A stretch of DNA of 64,000 nucleotides from Dyadobacter frigoris (GCF_005280585.1 NZ_SZVO01000007.1:124001-188000); one strand, 5' to 3'. Positions 36,075 to 45,964 are shown, counted from the first letter of the stretch. The notes: generated by a model from the sequence alone, not told the origin. Translations and numbers: made by a program.

Positions 36075-37034
36075 ATGGCTTTATTTGGGTTTTTTTCAAA
36101 AGAAAAAAAAGAGACATTAGACAAAGGTCTCGAAAAAACCAAAGATAGTTTTTTTGGCAAACTCTCCCGTGCCATTGTTGGTAAAACGACAATCGACGAA
36201 GAAGTGCTTGACGAACTTGAAGATATTCTTGTCAGTTCTGATGTAGGTGTTGAAACGACAGTAAAAATTATCAAGCGTATTGAAGAACGTGTTGCGAGAG
36301 ATAAATACGCAACGACAGCCGAACTTGATATTATTTTACGTGAAGAAATCGCATCGCTACTAACAGAAAATAAATCCGTTGATGTGACGGATAGTTTTGA
36401 AACGGAGCATTTGCCAAAACCATACGTGATTATGGTTGTTGGCGTAAATGGTGTTGGAAAAACAACAACCATCGGAAAACTTGCCCATCAGTTCCATTCA
36501 CGCGGCCACAAAGTGATCCTGGGCGCTGCTGATACTTTCCGCGCAGCTGCTGTTGAACAATTGAAACTTTGGGGAAAACGTATTGATGTTCCTGTGATTG
36601 ACCATGGGATGAATACCGATCCATCAGCGGTTGCATACGACGCTTTGAAACGTGGTATGGAAATCAATGCGGATGTGATCATTATAGATACGGCCGGAAG
36701 ATTACATACCAAAGTTAATCTGATGAACGAGCTTTCGAAAATCAAGCGCGTCATGCAGAAAATTATTCCGGATGCGCCGCACGAAGTTCTTCTTGTGCTC
36801 GATGGAAGTACAGGGCAAAATGCTGTAATTCAGGCTCGTGAGTTTACAAAAGTTGCTGAAATCTCCGCATTAGCCATTACGAAATTAGACGGAACAGCAA
36901 AAGGCGGCGTCGTTATCGGTATTTCAGATGAATTCAAAATTCCTATCAAATACATTGGTGTAGGAGAAAAAATGGAAGATTTGCAGGTTTTTGACCGGAG
37001 TGAATTTGTTGATTCTCTTTTCAAGAAAATCTGA
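36075..37034 (+). CDS. ftsY: Signal recognition particle receptor FtsY
   Basis: The 319-residue GTPase has the four-helix N domain (about 20-110) and the G domain with GVNGVGKTT (123-131), GAADTFRAAAVEQL, IIDTAGRLH, TKLDGTAKGG and the closing GVGEKMEDLQVFD. It receives ribosome-SRP complexes at the inner membrane for cotranslational insertion. The acidic A domain is almost absent, as is common in this phylum. Confidence 0.96.
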   Translation: MALFGFFSKEKKETLDKGLEKTKDSFFGKLSRAIVGKTTIDEEVLDELEDILVSSDVGVETTVKIIKRIEERVARDKYATTAELDIILREEIASLLTENKSVDVTDSFETEHLPKPYVIMVVGVNGVGKTTTIGKLAHQFHSRGHKVILGAADTFRAAAVEQLKLWGKRIDVPVIDHGMNTDPSAVAYDALKRGMEINADVIIIDTAGRLHTKVNLMNELSKIKRVMQKIIPDAPHEVLLVLDGSTGQNAVIQAREFTKVAEISALAITKLDGTAKGGVVIGISDEFKIPIKYIGVGEKMEDLQVFDRSEFVDSLFKKI

Positions 37035-37140
37035 TTTCGGCCGTTCATCCTTGCTAGTAGCACTTCAATAACTTTCTGCTTTCTCCATAGTCAGCAAAAT
37101 GGTATTTTGAACTATTGTTCACTAAGTACCACTTTTGGCT

Positions 37141-37794
37141 ATGGATAAGAACGGTTCATTTCTAATTTTTGCTTTTATTTTCGGAATCTTTGGATGCGCA
37201 ATCTGGGGATTATTGAAATATACAGATGATACTGTTGGAAAGCATTCTCCTTTAAAAATCTCCAGGTCATACCAGATCACAGCCTTTCAATATTTCACCA
37301 AATTCGAAAATTGGGCGATCTACTATTGCGGACTGACCGGTTTCTATTGCCTATTTCGGATACCTTACACTACTTCATCCTCCGCTTATTTACATGACTG
37401 GCGAACTACCACTGCTCTCATACTAATATCCCTGGTTATGATTGCGCCATTTATGGTTTATCTATATCTGGATTTAAATTATTGGCAATACACTAAAAAT
37501 GTACGGATAGCATATCATCCGGATGAAAAAACCATAGAAATTAATTTCCCAGAAAAAAGTTATTTAATAAAAGAAGGTGATATTAAAAATATTGAAACAA
37601 TAAGTAGTGGTGGTAGGGTACGATTTGGGTATTCAATCTATTCACTAATGAATGGAGATTCTTTTATTCTCACTGATCGTATGCCGGGAACCTGGGCTAT
37701 ACAGGAATACTTTAAGAAAATTCCTTTTCAATGGACGGAAAAACGATTTCCGGTAATAAAATATGGGTCATTTGTTGAATCCAAACTTATGTAA
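37141..37794 (+). CDS. Membrane protein of unknown function with a possible PH-like tail
   Basis: The 217-residue protein has three likely membrane segments (near residues 5-25, 60-80 and 92-116), followed by about 100 cytoplasmic or periplasmic residues. The tail (AYHPDEKTIEINFPEKSYLI, then RFGYSIYSLMNGDSFILTD) has strand spacing like that of small bacterial PH domains, but this is only an impression. ATG 37141 is preferred over TTG 37135. It follows ftsY by 106 bp with its own spacing; no function can be named. Confidence 0.65.
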   Translation: MDKNGSFLIFAFIFGIFGCAIWGLLKYTDDTVGKHSPLKISRSYQITAFQYFTKFENWAIYYCGLTGFYCLFRIPYTTSSSAYLHDWRTTTALILISLVMIAPFMVYLYLDLNYWQYTKNVRIAYHPDEKTIEINFPEKSYLIKEGDIKNIETISSGGRVRFGYSIYSLMNGDSFILTDRMPGTWAIQEYFKKIPFQWTEKRFPVIKYGSFVESKLM

Positions 37795-37835
37795 AAGTAA
37801 TCTGATTCAAACAGACTTAATTTTTATATCTGGCT

Positions 37836-38000
37836 ATGGGAAAATTTAAATTTTCAAAAAATAATCTTGTAAGTCCAGCCGCTCCCATGGATGATCAGGA
37901 ATTTAAGGTTATGATAAAAGCGGCAGAAATTGGTCCTTTTTATTCCACGCAACAAGTATTTGAACGGATTAAAATTTGGAAGAAAAAGTACTCTAAGTAG
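37836..38000 (+). CDS. Small protein (54 aa), possible orphan antitoxin
   Basis: This small frame from ATG 37836 to TAG 38000 encodes a lysine-rich protein with MDDQEFKVMIKAAEIGPFYS and a final RIKIWKKKYSK. The middle part (EFKxMIKxAExGPFYS) resembles short Bacteroidota antitoxin-like proteins placed before RelE/ParE toxins. No toxin gene follows within the 247 bp to rimO. It starts 42 bp after the membrane-protein gene. Coding status and role are moderately uncertain. Confidence 0.5.
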   Translation: MGKFKFSKNNLVSPAAPMDDQEFKVMIKAAEIGPFYSTQQVFERIKIWKKKYSK

Positions 38001-38247
38001 TAATGAGTGAGAATAAAAGCCACACGAAAAATTAAAATATAACATCTCCCAAATCAATAATTTTCGAGAATAAAACTATTCTATCGCCTGATAGAAATTA
38101 CTATTCAAATTTTAACGAACTTTGCACCCCGTTTGACCGTTCATTATCAACTACTTCACAGGAAACTTTTCTGACTTCCGGTTGCGTGATGAATATCTAT
38201 TCAATAAAAATTAATAGCTAAAAGCTAATCGCCGATAGCTACATCCT

Positions 38248-39558
38248 ATGAAAACCAAAGGAATACGTACAAATAAAGTAAATATTGTCACGCTTGGTTG
38301 CTCAAAAAACCTGGTTGACTCCGAAGTTTTATATACCCAGTTAAAGGGAAACGGATTCGATGTAACACACGAATCAAAAAAGGATAATTCCCAGATTGTA
38401 GTTATCAATACCTGTGGTTTTATTGACAATGCAAAGGAAGAATCCATCAATACAATTCTTCGTTACGCAGATGCAAAAGCAGCCGGAATTGTGGATAAAG
38501 TGTATGTCACAGGATGTTTGTCGCACCGTTACAAAGATGAACTTTCCATCGAAATTCCTACCGTAGATGCATGGTTTGGCACAAACGAACTTCCCCGTTT
38601 GCTTAAAACGCTGAAAGCAGATTACAAACATGAACTTGTTGGAGAACGTCTGCTCACAACACCTACGCATTACGCTTACATGAAAATTGCAGAAGGCTGC
38701 GATAGACCTTGCAGTTTTTGTGCTATTCCAATTATGCGTGGCAGCCATGTTTCCCGTCCGATCGATGAGTTGGTAAAAGAAGCAAAATCACTTGCGAAAC
38801 GTGGTACGAAAGAATTAATTCTGATCGCCCAGGATCTTACTTATTACGGTCTGGATATTTATAAAAAAAGAAATTTATCTGATTTAATGGCTCAACTTTC
38901 TGATGTTGAAGGCATTGAATGGATCAGATTACAATATGCTTATCCAGCTGGTTTCCCTATGGATGTTCTGGATGTGATGAAAGAACGCAGCAACATTTGC
39001 AAATATCTTGATATGCCATTGCAATCAGGTTCTTCGGAAATATTGAAATCAATGCGCAGAGGAATTTCACGCGAGAAAACAGAATCACTGATTTATTCTA
39101 TCCGTGAAAAACTACCTGAAATTACATTGCGTACGACATTGATCGTTGGCCACCCGGGAGAAACCGAAGCACTTTTTGATGAAACGTATGAGTTTGTTGA
39201 GAAAATGCGTTTTGACCGTTTGGGAGCGTTTCAATATTCGCATGAAGATAATACGCATTCCTACACAATGCCTGATGATATCCCTGCCGAAATCAAGCAG
39301 GAACGTGCCGATACGATTATGGAATTGCAACAAGGAATTTCTCATGAATTAAACCAGCAGAAAATCGGTAATACCTACAAAGTTCTGTTTGATCGTAAGG
39401 AAGGTGGATATTTTATTGGCCGTACAGAATTTGATTCTCCGGAAGTTGATAATGAAGTTTTGGTTCCGGCAAGTCAATATGTACGTTTGGGAGATTTTGC
39501 CAATGTAAAAATCAATAACGCTGAGGAGTTTGATTTGTATGGGGATGTTGTTGTTTAA
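38248..39558 (+). CDS. rimO: Ribosomal protein S12 methylthiotransferase
   Basis: The 436-residue radical SAM enzyme has the N-terminal UPF0004 cysteines Cys18 (TLGCSKN), Cys56 (INTCGF) and Cys90 (VTGC). The radical SAM triad is Cys151, Cys155 and Cys158 (EGCDRPCSFC), and a C-terminal TRAM domain is present. The LGCSKNLVDSE start separates it from MiaB. It adds a methylthio group to an aspartate of S12. ATG 38248 is clear. Confidence 0.94.
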   Translation: MKTKGIRTNKVNIVTLGCSKNLVDSEVLYTQLKGNGFDVTHESKKDNSQIVVINTCGFIDNAKEESINTILRYADAKAAGIVDKVYVTGCLSHRYKDELSIEIPTVDAWFGTNELPRLLKTLKADYKHELVGERLLTTPTHYAYMKIAEGCDRPCSFCAIPIMRGSHVSRPIDELVKEAKSLAKRGTKELILIAQDLTYYGLDIYKKRNLSDLMAQLSDVEGIEWIRLQYAYPAGFPMDVLDVMKERSNICKYLDMPLQSGSSEILKSMRRGISREKTESLIYSIREKLPEITLRTTLIVGHPGETEALFDETYEFVEKMRFDRLGAFQYSHEDNTHSYTMPDDIPAEIKQERADTIMELQQGISHELNQQKIGNTYKVLFDRKEGGYFIGRTEFDSPEVDNEVLVPASQYVRLGDFANVKINNAEEFDLYGDVVV

Positions 39559-39562
39559 TTAC

Positions 39563-40553
39563 TTATTCGAAAGTTTGAGAATCAAACAATTGTTGTAAAT
39601 GAGCTTGTAAAATTTTCTTATCTGGTAACTTGGTTTGATAATCAGCTACTAAGGTCGGAGACAAAGTACGACTTAAAGCATACTCAACAACAGTTTCATC
39701 TTTGTTTTTACAGAGTAAAATACCAAATACTGGGATTTTCATTGGGTTTTTTTACATCCCTGTCAAGAGCTTCCAGATAAAAATTGAGCTGACCGAGATG
39801 TTCAGGAGAAAACTCGACAACTTTTAGTTCAATAGCTATCAAACAACTTAATGAGCGATTGTAAAATAAAAGATCAATGAAGAAATCATGATTTCCTACT
39901 TGCAATCTGTACTCTTCTCCTAAAAAGGCGAAGTCTTTCCCAAATTCGAGTAAGAATGTACGGATGTTTGCAGCGATCAAATTTTTCAAATCTTTTTCGA
40001 CATGCGCTTCTGGCAAATTTAAAAATTCCAGTACATAACTGTCCCGAAAAATACTTCCTATATCCGGAGACAAAACTCTCATCGTTGATGAGAGTTTTGC
40101 ATTTCCCAGCATTGTCCTTTCAAATACAGCACTATTAAGTTGCCGTTCCAGCTCACGGGAAGAATATCTTTCCTTTACACAAAGCTGTAAGTAGAATTCT
40201 TTCTCTTCAATAGTCTTGGTTTTGGAGAAAATCATTAAATGATTCGTCCAGGTAATTTCTCTCAGCAGTGCCGAGAGTTTTGGATAGTTATGGTATGTTT
40301 CATAAAACTGCTTCATCCGCCACAAATTTTTATCCGAAAAGCCAGGCCCACTAAACTCTGTTTGCTGAAGATAATTTGCAAATTGAACAACAACAGATTT
40401 CCCCCAGCCTTGTTCCAGAATCTATTGACTCAAATATTCTCCTATTTGCCAATATAAATTTACAAGCTCAGCATTAACAGATCGGGCAAGTTTGACCTTA
40501 GTTTCTCTGATGAGCCTCCTCAGGTTTTCAAAATGTACTTTATCAATTTCCAT
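39563..40553 (-). pseudogene. Decayed YhcG/DUF1016-type PD-(D/E)XK nuclease gene
   Basis: Read from ATG 40553, the frame encodes a DUF1016 N-terminal domain (MEIDKVHFENLRRLIRE, then YWQIGEYLSQ) that is stopped by TAG at 40424-40422 (codon 44). The same frame resumes ILEQGWGKSVVVQF and continues through the nuclease domain, with VGNHDFFIDLLFYNR and IAIELKVVEF as the catalytic strands. Near 39724-39726 an extra base changes the expected NPSIGILL to NPSIWYF and ends the frame at 39708. The other frame then supplies the rest (LLCKNKDETVVEYALSR to QTFE) down to TAA 39563. There are therefore two lesions, one nonsense and one +1 shift. Intact members often sit with restriction or defence genes. Confidence 0.85.
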
Positions 40554-40688
40554 GAAGTGTGTGACTATTGAATTGTAATTGAGATAAAAACCACAAAGTT
40601 TAGAGACGGGTTTTTACAATTCTGTCACTATCAAATCGAAATTAATGATCAAACAATGGTCAACTTAAACGATCCAAACCATTTCATT

Positions 40689-40720
40689 TTTGGCTTAGAA
40701 ATTAAAGTATCCTATTTTTG
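40689..40720 (+). promoter_or_regulatory. Candidate promoter of the DUF4293 gene
   Basis: TTTG at 40689-40692, a 20-base spacer and TATTTTTG at 40713-40720 fit the Bacteroidota -33/-7 arrangement. The ATG follows about 33 bases downstream. Confidence 0.6.
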
Positions 40721-40752
40721 CATCTTCAAATAAAGAATAAATTTAATCTCCC

Positions 40753-41229
40753 ATGTTGCAACGCGTTCAATCCATTTTTTTAGCCATTACGATTATAGGA
40801 ATGGGCATTTTTGTTTCCTTTCCCGTTTGGACTAAAATAGCTGCCGCAGGAGATCAGCAGATTTCCTTAACGGCCCTGAAAATGACACATCAGATTAATC
40901 CGGTACAATCCAATATTGATTCGGTTCCCTATTTATTGGTTCTTGCTATTGTGATTGCAGGAGTTTCTGCTTTTTCATTGGTCAAATTTCGTAACCGGAT
41001 CTTGCAGTCTGCTCTTTGTGCCGTGAATTCAATATTGATGAGTACGCTTCTCGGAATTGTTATTTATTTAACTTTTTACAAAGCTGCCAAATTATTCGAT
41101 CCGCAGATTCCTGGCGATTACACCATAGGTTTTTATGGCCTTGTAGCGGCTATGCTCGCAAACGTGATGGCGAACCGTTACATTCGTAAGGATGAAAAAA
41201 CCGTTCAGCAATCGAACAGATTGAGATAA
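40753..41229 (+). CDS. DUF4293 family membrane protein
   Basis: The 158-residue protein has four hydrophobic segments and the family start MLQRVQSIFLAITIIGMGIF, then VPYLLVLAIVIAGVSAFSLV, FRNRILQSALC and a short basic tail. DUF4293 proteins are common in Bacteroidota and have no known role. It is a single gene with a good promoter upstream and a terminator downstream. Confidence 0.85.
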   Translation: MLQRVQSIFLAITIIGMGIFVSFPVWTKIAAAGDQQISLTALKMTHQINPVQSNIDSVPYLLVLAIVIAGVSAFSLVKFRNRILQSALCAVNSILMSTLLGIVIYLTFYKAAKLFDPQIPGDYTIGFYGLVAAMLANVMANRYIRKDEKTVQQSNRLR

Positions 41230-41248
41230 TTCTGAGAAATATCTTTGT

Positions 41249-41301
41249 AAAAAAAGGCTTGAAAAAAGAAAGCAAAATTTTCAATTTTCAAACCTTTTTT
41301 T
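41249..41301. terminator. Terminator between DUF4293 and the kdsD-like gene
   Basis: AAAAAAGG-TTGAAAA pairs with TTTTCAA-CCTTTTTT (one mismatch) across an A-rich loop. T and A tracts suit both convergent genes. Confidence 0.65.
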
Positions 41302-41319
41302 GTGCCAAATTTTATTTTT

Positions 41320-42294
41320 CTATACCAAACCTTCCCGCAGTAAATCGTGCAAATGAACAAATCCTTTTACGGTTGTTCCTTCAACTACAACCACATGTGT
41401 TATACTTTTTGACTGCATGATTTCCAAAGCCCTCACCGCAAAATCCTCAGGATCAACACAAATTGGAGACTCCGTCATAATATCACAAGCTTTTAAATGC
41501 AAAAGCTCTTCGCCGGAATGCTGATTTAACATACGTCTTAAATCGCCATCGGTAATTATTCCAGCCATTTCTCCTTTGGCATTATTAACAGCTGTTACAC
41601 CAAGTCTTTTGGAAGTAATTTCCATAATAACTTGCTTTAACGAAGCATTTTCATCAACAATCGGCAACGTGTTATTTGGATAAATATCACAGACTTTCAG
41701 ATATAATCTTTTTCCAAGCGCACCTCCCGGATGATATTTTGCAAAATCCTGACGTGTAAAACCACGCGTTTCCAGCAATGAAATAGCTAGCGCATCACCT
41801 AAGGCCATTGCAACCGTTGTGCTGGTTGTCGGCGCCAGATTATGCGAATCAGCTTCGTTAGGTGCATAAGCATTTAAAATAAATTGAGCGTGCTGAGCAA
41901 GATAAGAATCGGTATTGCTGACCATCGCGATGATCGGAACTCCGGTACGTTTCAGTAACGGAACCAGGACTTTTATTTCAGGTGTATCACCGCTTTTTGA
42001 TAAAACCAAAACCACATCATTATCCTGGATCATGCCCAAATCTCCATGAATTGCGTCAGCAGCGTGCATAAATAATGCCGGAGTACCGGTAGAATTCAGG
42101 GTTGCTACAATTTTCTGTCCAACGATTGCGCTTTTGCCAATTCCCGAAACAACGACCCGCCCACCGGAATTTAAAATGGCATATACGCATTTTTCAAATT
42201 CGTCATCAATCCTTTCAACAAGATTCTGTAAAGCAATAGCTTCGTGCAGTATCACATTCTTTGCGATGGACTGAATATTTTTTATTAATTTCAA
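41320..42294 (-). CDS. kdsD: KpsF/GutQ family arabinose-5-phosphate isomerase
   Basis: The 324-residue protein has an N-terminal SIS domain (SGIGKSAIVGQKIVATLNSTG, HGDLGMIQDNDVVLVLSKSG) and two CBS domains (about 205-265 and 272-324). It interconverts ribulose-5-phosphate and arabinose-5-phosphate, the first step to Kdo for lipopolysaccharide. No ATG exists in frame near the start and a TAA lies 18 bases upstream, so TTG 42294 is the likely start. A TATCTTTG element at 42346 supports transcription from just before it. Confidence 0.87.
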   Translation of the reverse strand: MKLIKNIQSIAKNVILHEAIALQNLVERIDDEFEKCVYAILNSGGRVVVSGIGKSAIVGQKIVATLNSTGTPALFMHAADAIHGDLGMIQDNDVVLVLSKSGDTPEIKVLVPLLKRTGVPIIAMVSNTDSYLAQHAQFILNAYAPNEADSHNLAPTTSTTVAMALGDALAISLLETRGFTRQDFAKYHPGGALGKRLYLKVCDIYPNNTLPIVDENASLKQVIMEITSKRLGVTAVNNAKGEMAGIITDGDLRRMLNQHSGEELLHLKACDIMTESPICVDPEDFAVRALEIMQSKSITHVVVVEGTTVKGFVHLHDLLREGLV

Positions 42295-42345
42295 ATCTGA
42301 ATTACAGTTTTATTGAGAACTAATTCCAATTATTAAGATCAAAGA

Positions 42346-42353
42346 CAAAGATA
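42346..42353 (-). promoter_or_regulatory. Candidate -7 promoter element for the kdsD-like gene
   Basis: On the minus strand TATCTTTG matches TAnnTTTG. It lies about 52 bases before the TTG start, in the short gap shared with divergent recQ. Confidence 0.5.
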
Positions 42354-42387
42354 GAGACTTTTGGGATATCCATTTTGTTGACAAAGT

Positions 42388-44595
42388 ATGGTAAAGCAGG
42401 TTGATAATGTCGTTTTAGACACATTAAAAGAAAGACTCAAAGAAATATTTGGTTACAGTCAGTTTCGGGGAGAGCAAGAAGTTATAATTCAAAATATCCT
42501 GCTAGGCAAAAATACTTTCGTTATTATGCCAACGGGAGCAGGAAAATCACTTTGCTATCAATTGCCGGCACTTGTGACGGAAGGTATGACAATCGTTATA
42601 TCTCCGCTTATTGCCCTTATGAAAAATCAGGTTGACCAGCTGACTGCATTTGGGATCAACGCACAATTTTTGAATTCGACGCTAACAAAAGCGGAGATGA
42701 CAAGAGTTAAAAATGATGCCCTGGACGGAAGTTTGAAGCTTCTTTACATCGCACCGGAATCTTTGACAAAAGAAGAAAATCTTGAATTTCTGAAAAGAGT
42801 TAAAATTTCTTTTGTCGCTATTGACGAAGCGCATTGTATCTCTGAATGGGGACACGATTTCCGCCCGGAATACCGTCGTATTTACGGGATTATCGAAAAC
42901 ATTGGTAACCTGCCGATCATTGCGCTTACTGCTACTGCCACACCGAAAGTTCAGCAGGATATCCGTAAAAATTTACAAATGGAAGAAGCCGAGACTTTCA
43001 AGTCTTCCTTCAACCGTAAAAATCTTTACTATGAGATCCGCGCTAAAAAAGATACTAAAAAACAACTGATCCGCTACGTTCGTAACAACAAAGGCAAGTC
43101 TGGAATTGTCTATTGCTTAAGCCGGAAAACAGTTGAAGAAATTGCTGAATTGCTTTCTGTTAATGACGTAAAAGCACTTCCTTACCATGCTGGCCTGGAT
43201 AGCAATACGCGTATGGCAAATCAGGATGCTTTTTTGAATGAAGATGTTGACGTAATTGTTGCTACTATCGCTTTTGGAATGGGCATTGACAAGCCGGATG
43301 TACGTTTTGTGATCCACTACGATGTACCAAAATCGCTTGAAGGCTATTACCAGGAAACAGGTCGTGCCGGCCGTGACGGTCTGGAAGGAAATTGTTTGAT
43401 GTTTTACAGTTATGATGATATTCAGAAACTGGAAAAATTCAACAAGGACAAAACGGTTACCGAACGCGATAATGCACGCCATTTGCTGAATGAAATGGTA
43501 GCTTATTCCACTTTGGGCGTTTGCCGGAGAAGACAACTTTTAAGCTACTTTGGTGAATATCTTGATAAAGATTGTGGATTCTGCGACAATTGTATCAAAC
43601 CAACAGAAAAAAGCAAAGTTCAGGATGAAGTAGTTCTTGTGCTTCGTGCTGTCCATTTAACCGAACAACGTTTTGATGGTGAACACATTACCGACTTAAT
43701 TACGGCCACTGACAATCAGTATGTTCGTAGTTACGAGCACGACAAACTGGATGTTTTTGGCAAAGGCACCGAACTGAACGAATCCCGTGATTACTGGATC
43801 TCTACAATTCGCCAGCTTGTCATTTTAAATTATCTTGAAAAAGATATCGAGAATTATGGCATTCTTAAAATCGGCGAAAAAGGGCTTAACTACATCAACG
43901 ATCCCTATCCTGTAACACTTTACAAAGACCATAACTTCGATGAAGAAGAGGTAAAAGTAGAGGATGATACAGATTCAGCATCTGGTGGAAGTGCGCACGC
44001 CTATGATGAAGCACTTTTAGGCATGTTGAAGGTACTTCGTAAAAAAGTTGCCAAAGAAAAAGATCTACCTCCATACGTTATTTTCCAGGATCCGTCTCTG
44101 GAAGAAATGGCAACAACTTATCCTACCACACAACAGGAAATGGCGCAGATCAACGGCGTCGGAATGGGTAAGGTGCAGAAATTCGGACGCCAGTTTATTG
44201 ATCTCATTACAAGATATGTTGATGAAAATGAGATTGAAACGGCGAAAGATGTTGTTATAAAATCAACGGTCAACAAATCCAAGATCAAGATCTTTATCAT
44301 TCAGCAGGTTGATAGAAAAGTAAGTCTGGATGAAATTGCCGATGTTAAAAATATGGCCCTTGGCGATATTATTGAAGAAGTCGAACATATCTGTTATTCC
44401 GGAACGAAATTGAATCTTGACTACTACATCAATCAGGTGATTGACAAAGAACGTCAACAGGATATTTATGATTATTTCATGAGTGCGGAAACAGATAATA
44501 TCGCAGCAGCACTGAACGAATTCTCAAACGACGATGTAAGCGAAGAAGAATTAAGGCTAGTGCGAATTAAGTTTTTATCGGAATTGGCGAATTAA
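42388..44595 (+). CDS. recQ: ATP-dependent DNA helicase RecQ
   Basis: The 735-residue helicase has motif 0 FGYSQFRGEQ, Walker A PTGAGKSLCYQLP, the DEAHCISEWGHDFRPEY box and motif VI QETGRAGRDG. The RQC zinc cysteines are in CRRRQLLSYFGE...CGFCDNC, and an HRDC domain (about 525-605) is followed by a further helical tail. It unwinds DNA with 3'-5' polarity in recombination and repair. The ATG at 42388 is clear; the gene is divergent from the kdsD-like gene. Confidence 0.95.
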   Translation: MVKQVDNVVLDTLKERLKEIFGYSQFRGEQEVIIQNILLGKNTFVIMPTGAGKSLCYQLPALVTEGMTIVISPLIALMKNQVDQLTAFGINAQFLNSTLTKAEMTRVKNDALDGSLKLLYIAPESLTKEENLEFLKRVKISFVAIDEAHCISEWGHDFRPEYRRIYGIIENIGNLPIIALTATATPKVQQDIRKNLQMEEAETFKSSFNRKNLYYEIRAKKDTKKQLIRYVRNNKGKSGIVYCLSRKTVEEIAELLSVNDVKALPYHAGLDSNTRMANQDAFLNEDVDVIVATIAFGMGIDKPDVRFVIHYDVPKSLEGYYQETGRAGRDGLEGNCLMFYSYDDIQKLEKFNKDKTVTERDNARHLLNEMVAYSTLGVCRRRQLLSYFGEYLDKDCGFCDNCIKPTEKSKVQDEVVLVLRAVHLTEQRFDGEHITDLITATDNQYVRSYEHDKLDVFGKGTELNESRDYWISTIRQLVILNYLEKDIENYGILKIGEKGLNYINDPYPVTLYKDHNFDEEEVKVEDDTDSASGGSAHAYDEALLGMLKVLRKKVAKEKDLPPYVIFQDPSLEEMATTYPTTQQEMAQINGVGMGKVQKFGRQFIDLITRYVDENEIETAKDVVIKSTVNKSKIKIFIIQQVDRKVSLDEIADVKNMALGDIIEEVEHICYSGTKLNLDYYINQVIDKERQQDIYDYFMSAETDNIAAALNEFSNDDVSEEELRLVRIKFLSELAN

Positions 44596-44659
44596 TATAT
44601 ATCCAGGCAAGGATTTTGCCTGTTAAGATTTTGTTCGTTAAAATTATTATTATCAGGTT

Positions 44660-45949
44660 ATGAATGTACTTATATTGGGATCAGGTGGACGCGAACATGC
44701 TTTTGCCTGGAAAATTGCCCAAAGCCCTCTTTGTGACAGTTTGTTTGTTGCGCCGGGAAATGCCGGCACAGCCACCGTGGCAACAAATATTCCAATTTCT
44801 TATAATGATTTTGATTCAGTTGCAACGGCTGTTCTTGAAAACAGCATAGAATTGGTTATCGTTGGTCCCGAGGAACCGTTAGTAAATGGGATTGTTGATT
44901 ATTTTGAAAACCGTCCTGATCTTGCAAAAATTAAGATCATAGGACCAAATGCAGCAGGTGCGGAGCTTGAAGGAAGTAAAGACTTCTCCAAGCAGTTTAT
45001 GCAAAAATATAACATTCCAACATCTTCGTCACGTACATTTACGGCTGAAACTTTGGAAAGTGGTCTTGAATATATTGAGAACCATCCGTTACCAATTGTT
45101 TTGAAAGCAGACGGACTTGCAGCAGGAAAAGGCGTAATTATCGCTGAGAAGAAAGCGGATGCTGAAGTAGCATTTAAAGAAATGCTGGTTGATGGCAAAT
45201 TTGGATCAGCAGGAAATAAAGTCGTAATTGAGCAATTCTTGAAAGGAATTGAACTTTCAGTATTTGTACTTTGTGACGGTGAAAATTATAAAATTCTACC
45301 AGAAGCAAAGGATTACAAAAGAATCGGCGAAAATGATACCGGGCTAAATACCGGAGGAATGGGCGCTGTATCACCCGTAGCATTTGCTGATGCCAATTTT
45401 TTAAGAAAAGTTGAAGAAAAAGTTGTTAAACCTACGCTTTATGGTTTAAAAAGTGAAGGAATAAAATACGTAGGATTTATATTTATCGGATTGATGAATA
45501 TAAAAGGTGAACCATATGTCATTGAATACAATGTACGTATGGGAGATCCGGAAACGGAAGTGGTTTTACCACGAATTCAATCTGATTTCCTGATCCTTTT
45601 AGCTGCAACGGCGAAAGGTACTTTACAGGATATTGAAATGACTATTTCTCCGCAAGTGGCTGTAACAACAGTACTTGTATCGGGCGGATATCCGGGAGAT
45701 TATGAAAAAGGGAAAGTAATTTCCGGCAATGACAAGCTTGAAGATGTATTTCTGTTTCATGCAGGAACTACATTTAATGCAAATACCGAAGTCGTGACAA
45801 ATGGAGGCCGCGTGATGGTTTTAACCGGCGTAGCAAATTCGCTTGAAAATGCAGTCCGTAAATCGCAGCGTGCCGCGCAAGCGATTCAGTTTGAGGGAAA
45901 ATATTTCAGACACGACATCGGTATGGATTTAATTCGTTATAACTCTTGA
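44660..45949 (+). CDS. purD: Phosphoribosylamine-glycine ligase
   Basis: The 429-residue ATP-grasp enzyme begins MNVLILGSGGREHAFAWKI and has the SKDFSKQFMQKYNIPTSS, KADGLAAGKGVII and NTGGMGAVSPV motifs, then EYNVRMGDPETEVVLPRI. It makes glycinamide ribonucleotide, the second step of purine synthesis. It lies 64 bp after recQ and 15 bp before the ricT-like gene, so the three may share a transcript. Confidence 0.95.
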   Translation: MNVLILGSGGREHAFAWKIAQSPLCDSLFVAPGNAGTATVATNIPISYNDFDSVATAVLENSIELVIVGPEEPLVNGIVDYFENRPDLAKIKIIGPNAAGAELEGSKDFSKQFMQKYNIPTSSSRTFTAETLESGLEYIENHPLPIVLKADGLAAGKGVIIAEKKADAEVAFKEMLVDGKFGSAGNKVVIEQFLKGIELSVFVLCDGENYKILPEAKDYKRIGENDTGLNTGGMGAVSPVAFADANFLRKVEEKVVKPTLYGLKSEGIKYVGFIFIGLMNIKGEPYVIEYNVRMGDPETEVVLPRIQSDFLILLAATAKGTLQDIEMTISPQVAVTTVLVSGGYPGDYEKGKVISGNDKLEDVFLFHAGTTFNANTEVVTNGGRVMVLTGVANSLENAVRKSQRAAQAIQFEGKYFRHDIGMDLIRYNS

Positions 45950-45964
45950 TGAAGACGATGAACT

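Noticed and set aside
39708..40325. Intact-looking 205-residue nuclease gene
   Set aside because: Its start is internal to a longer domain and its end departs from the family; it is a fragment of the broken YhcG-type gene.
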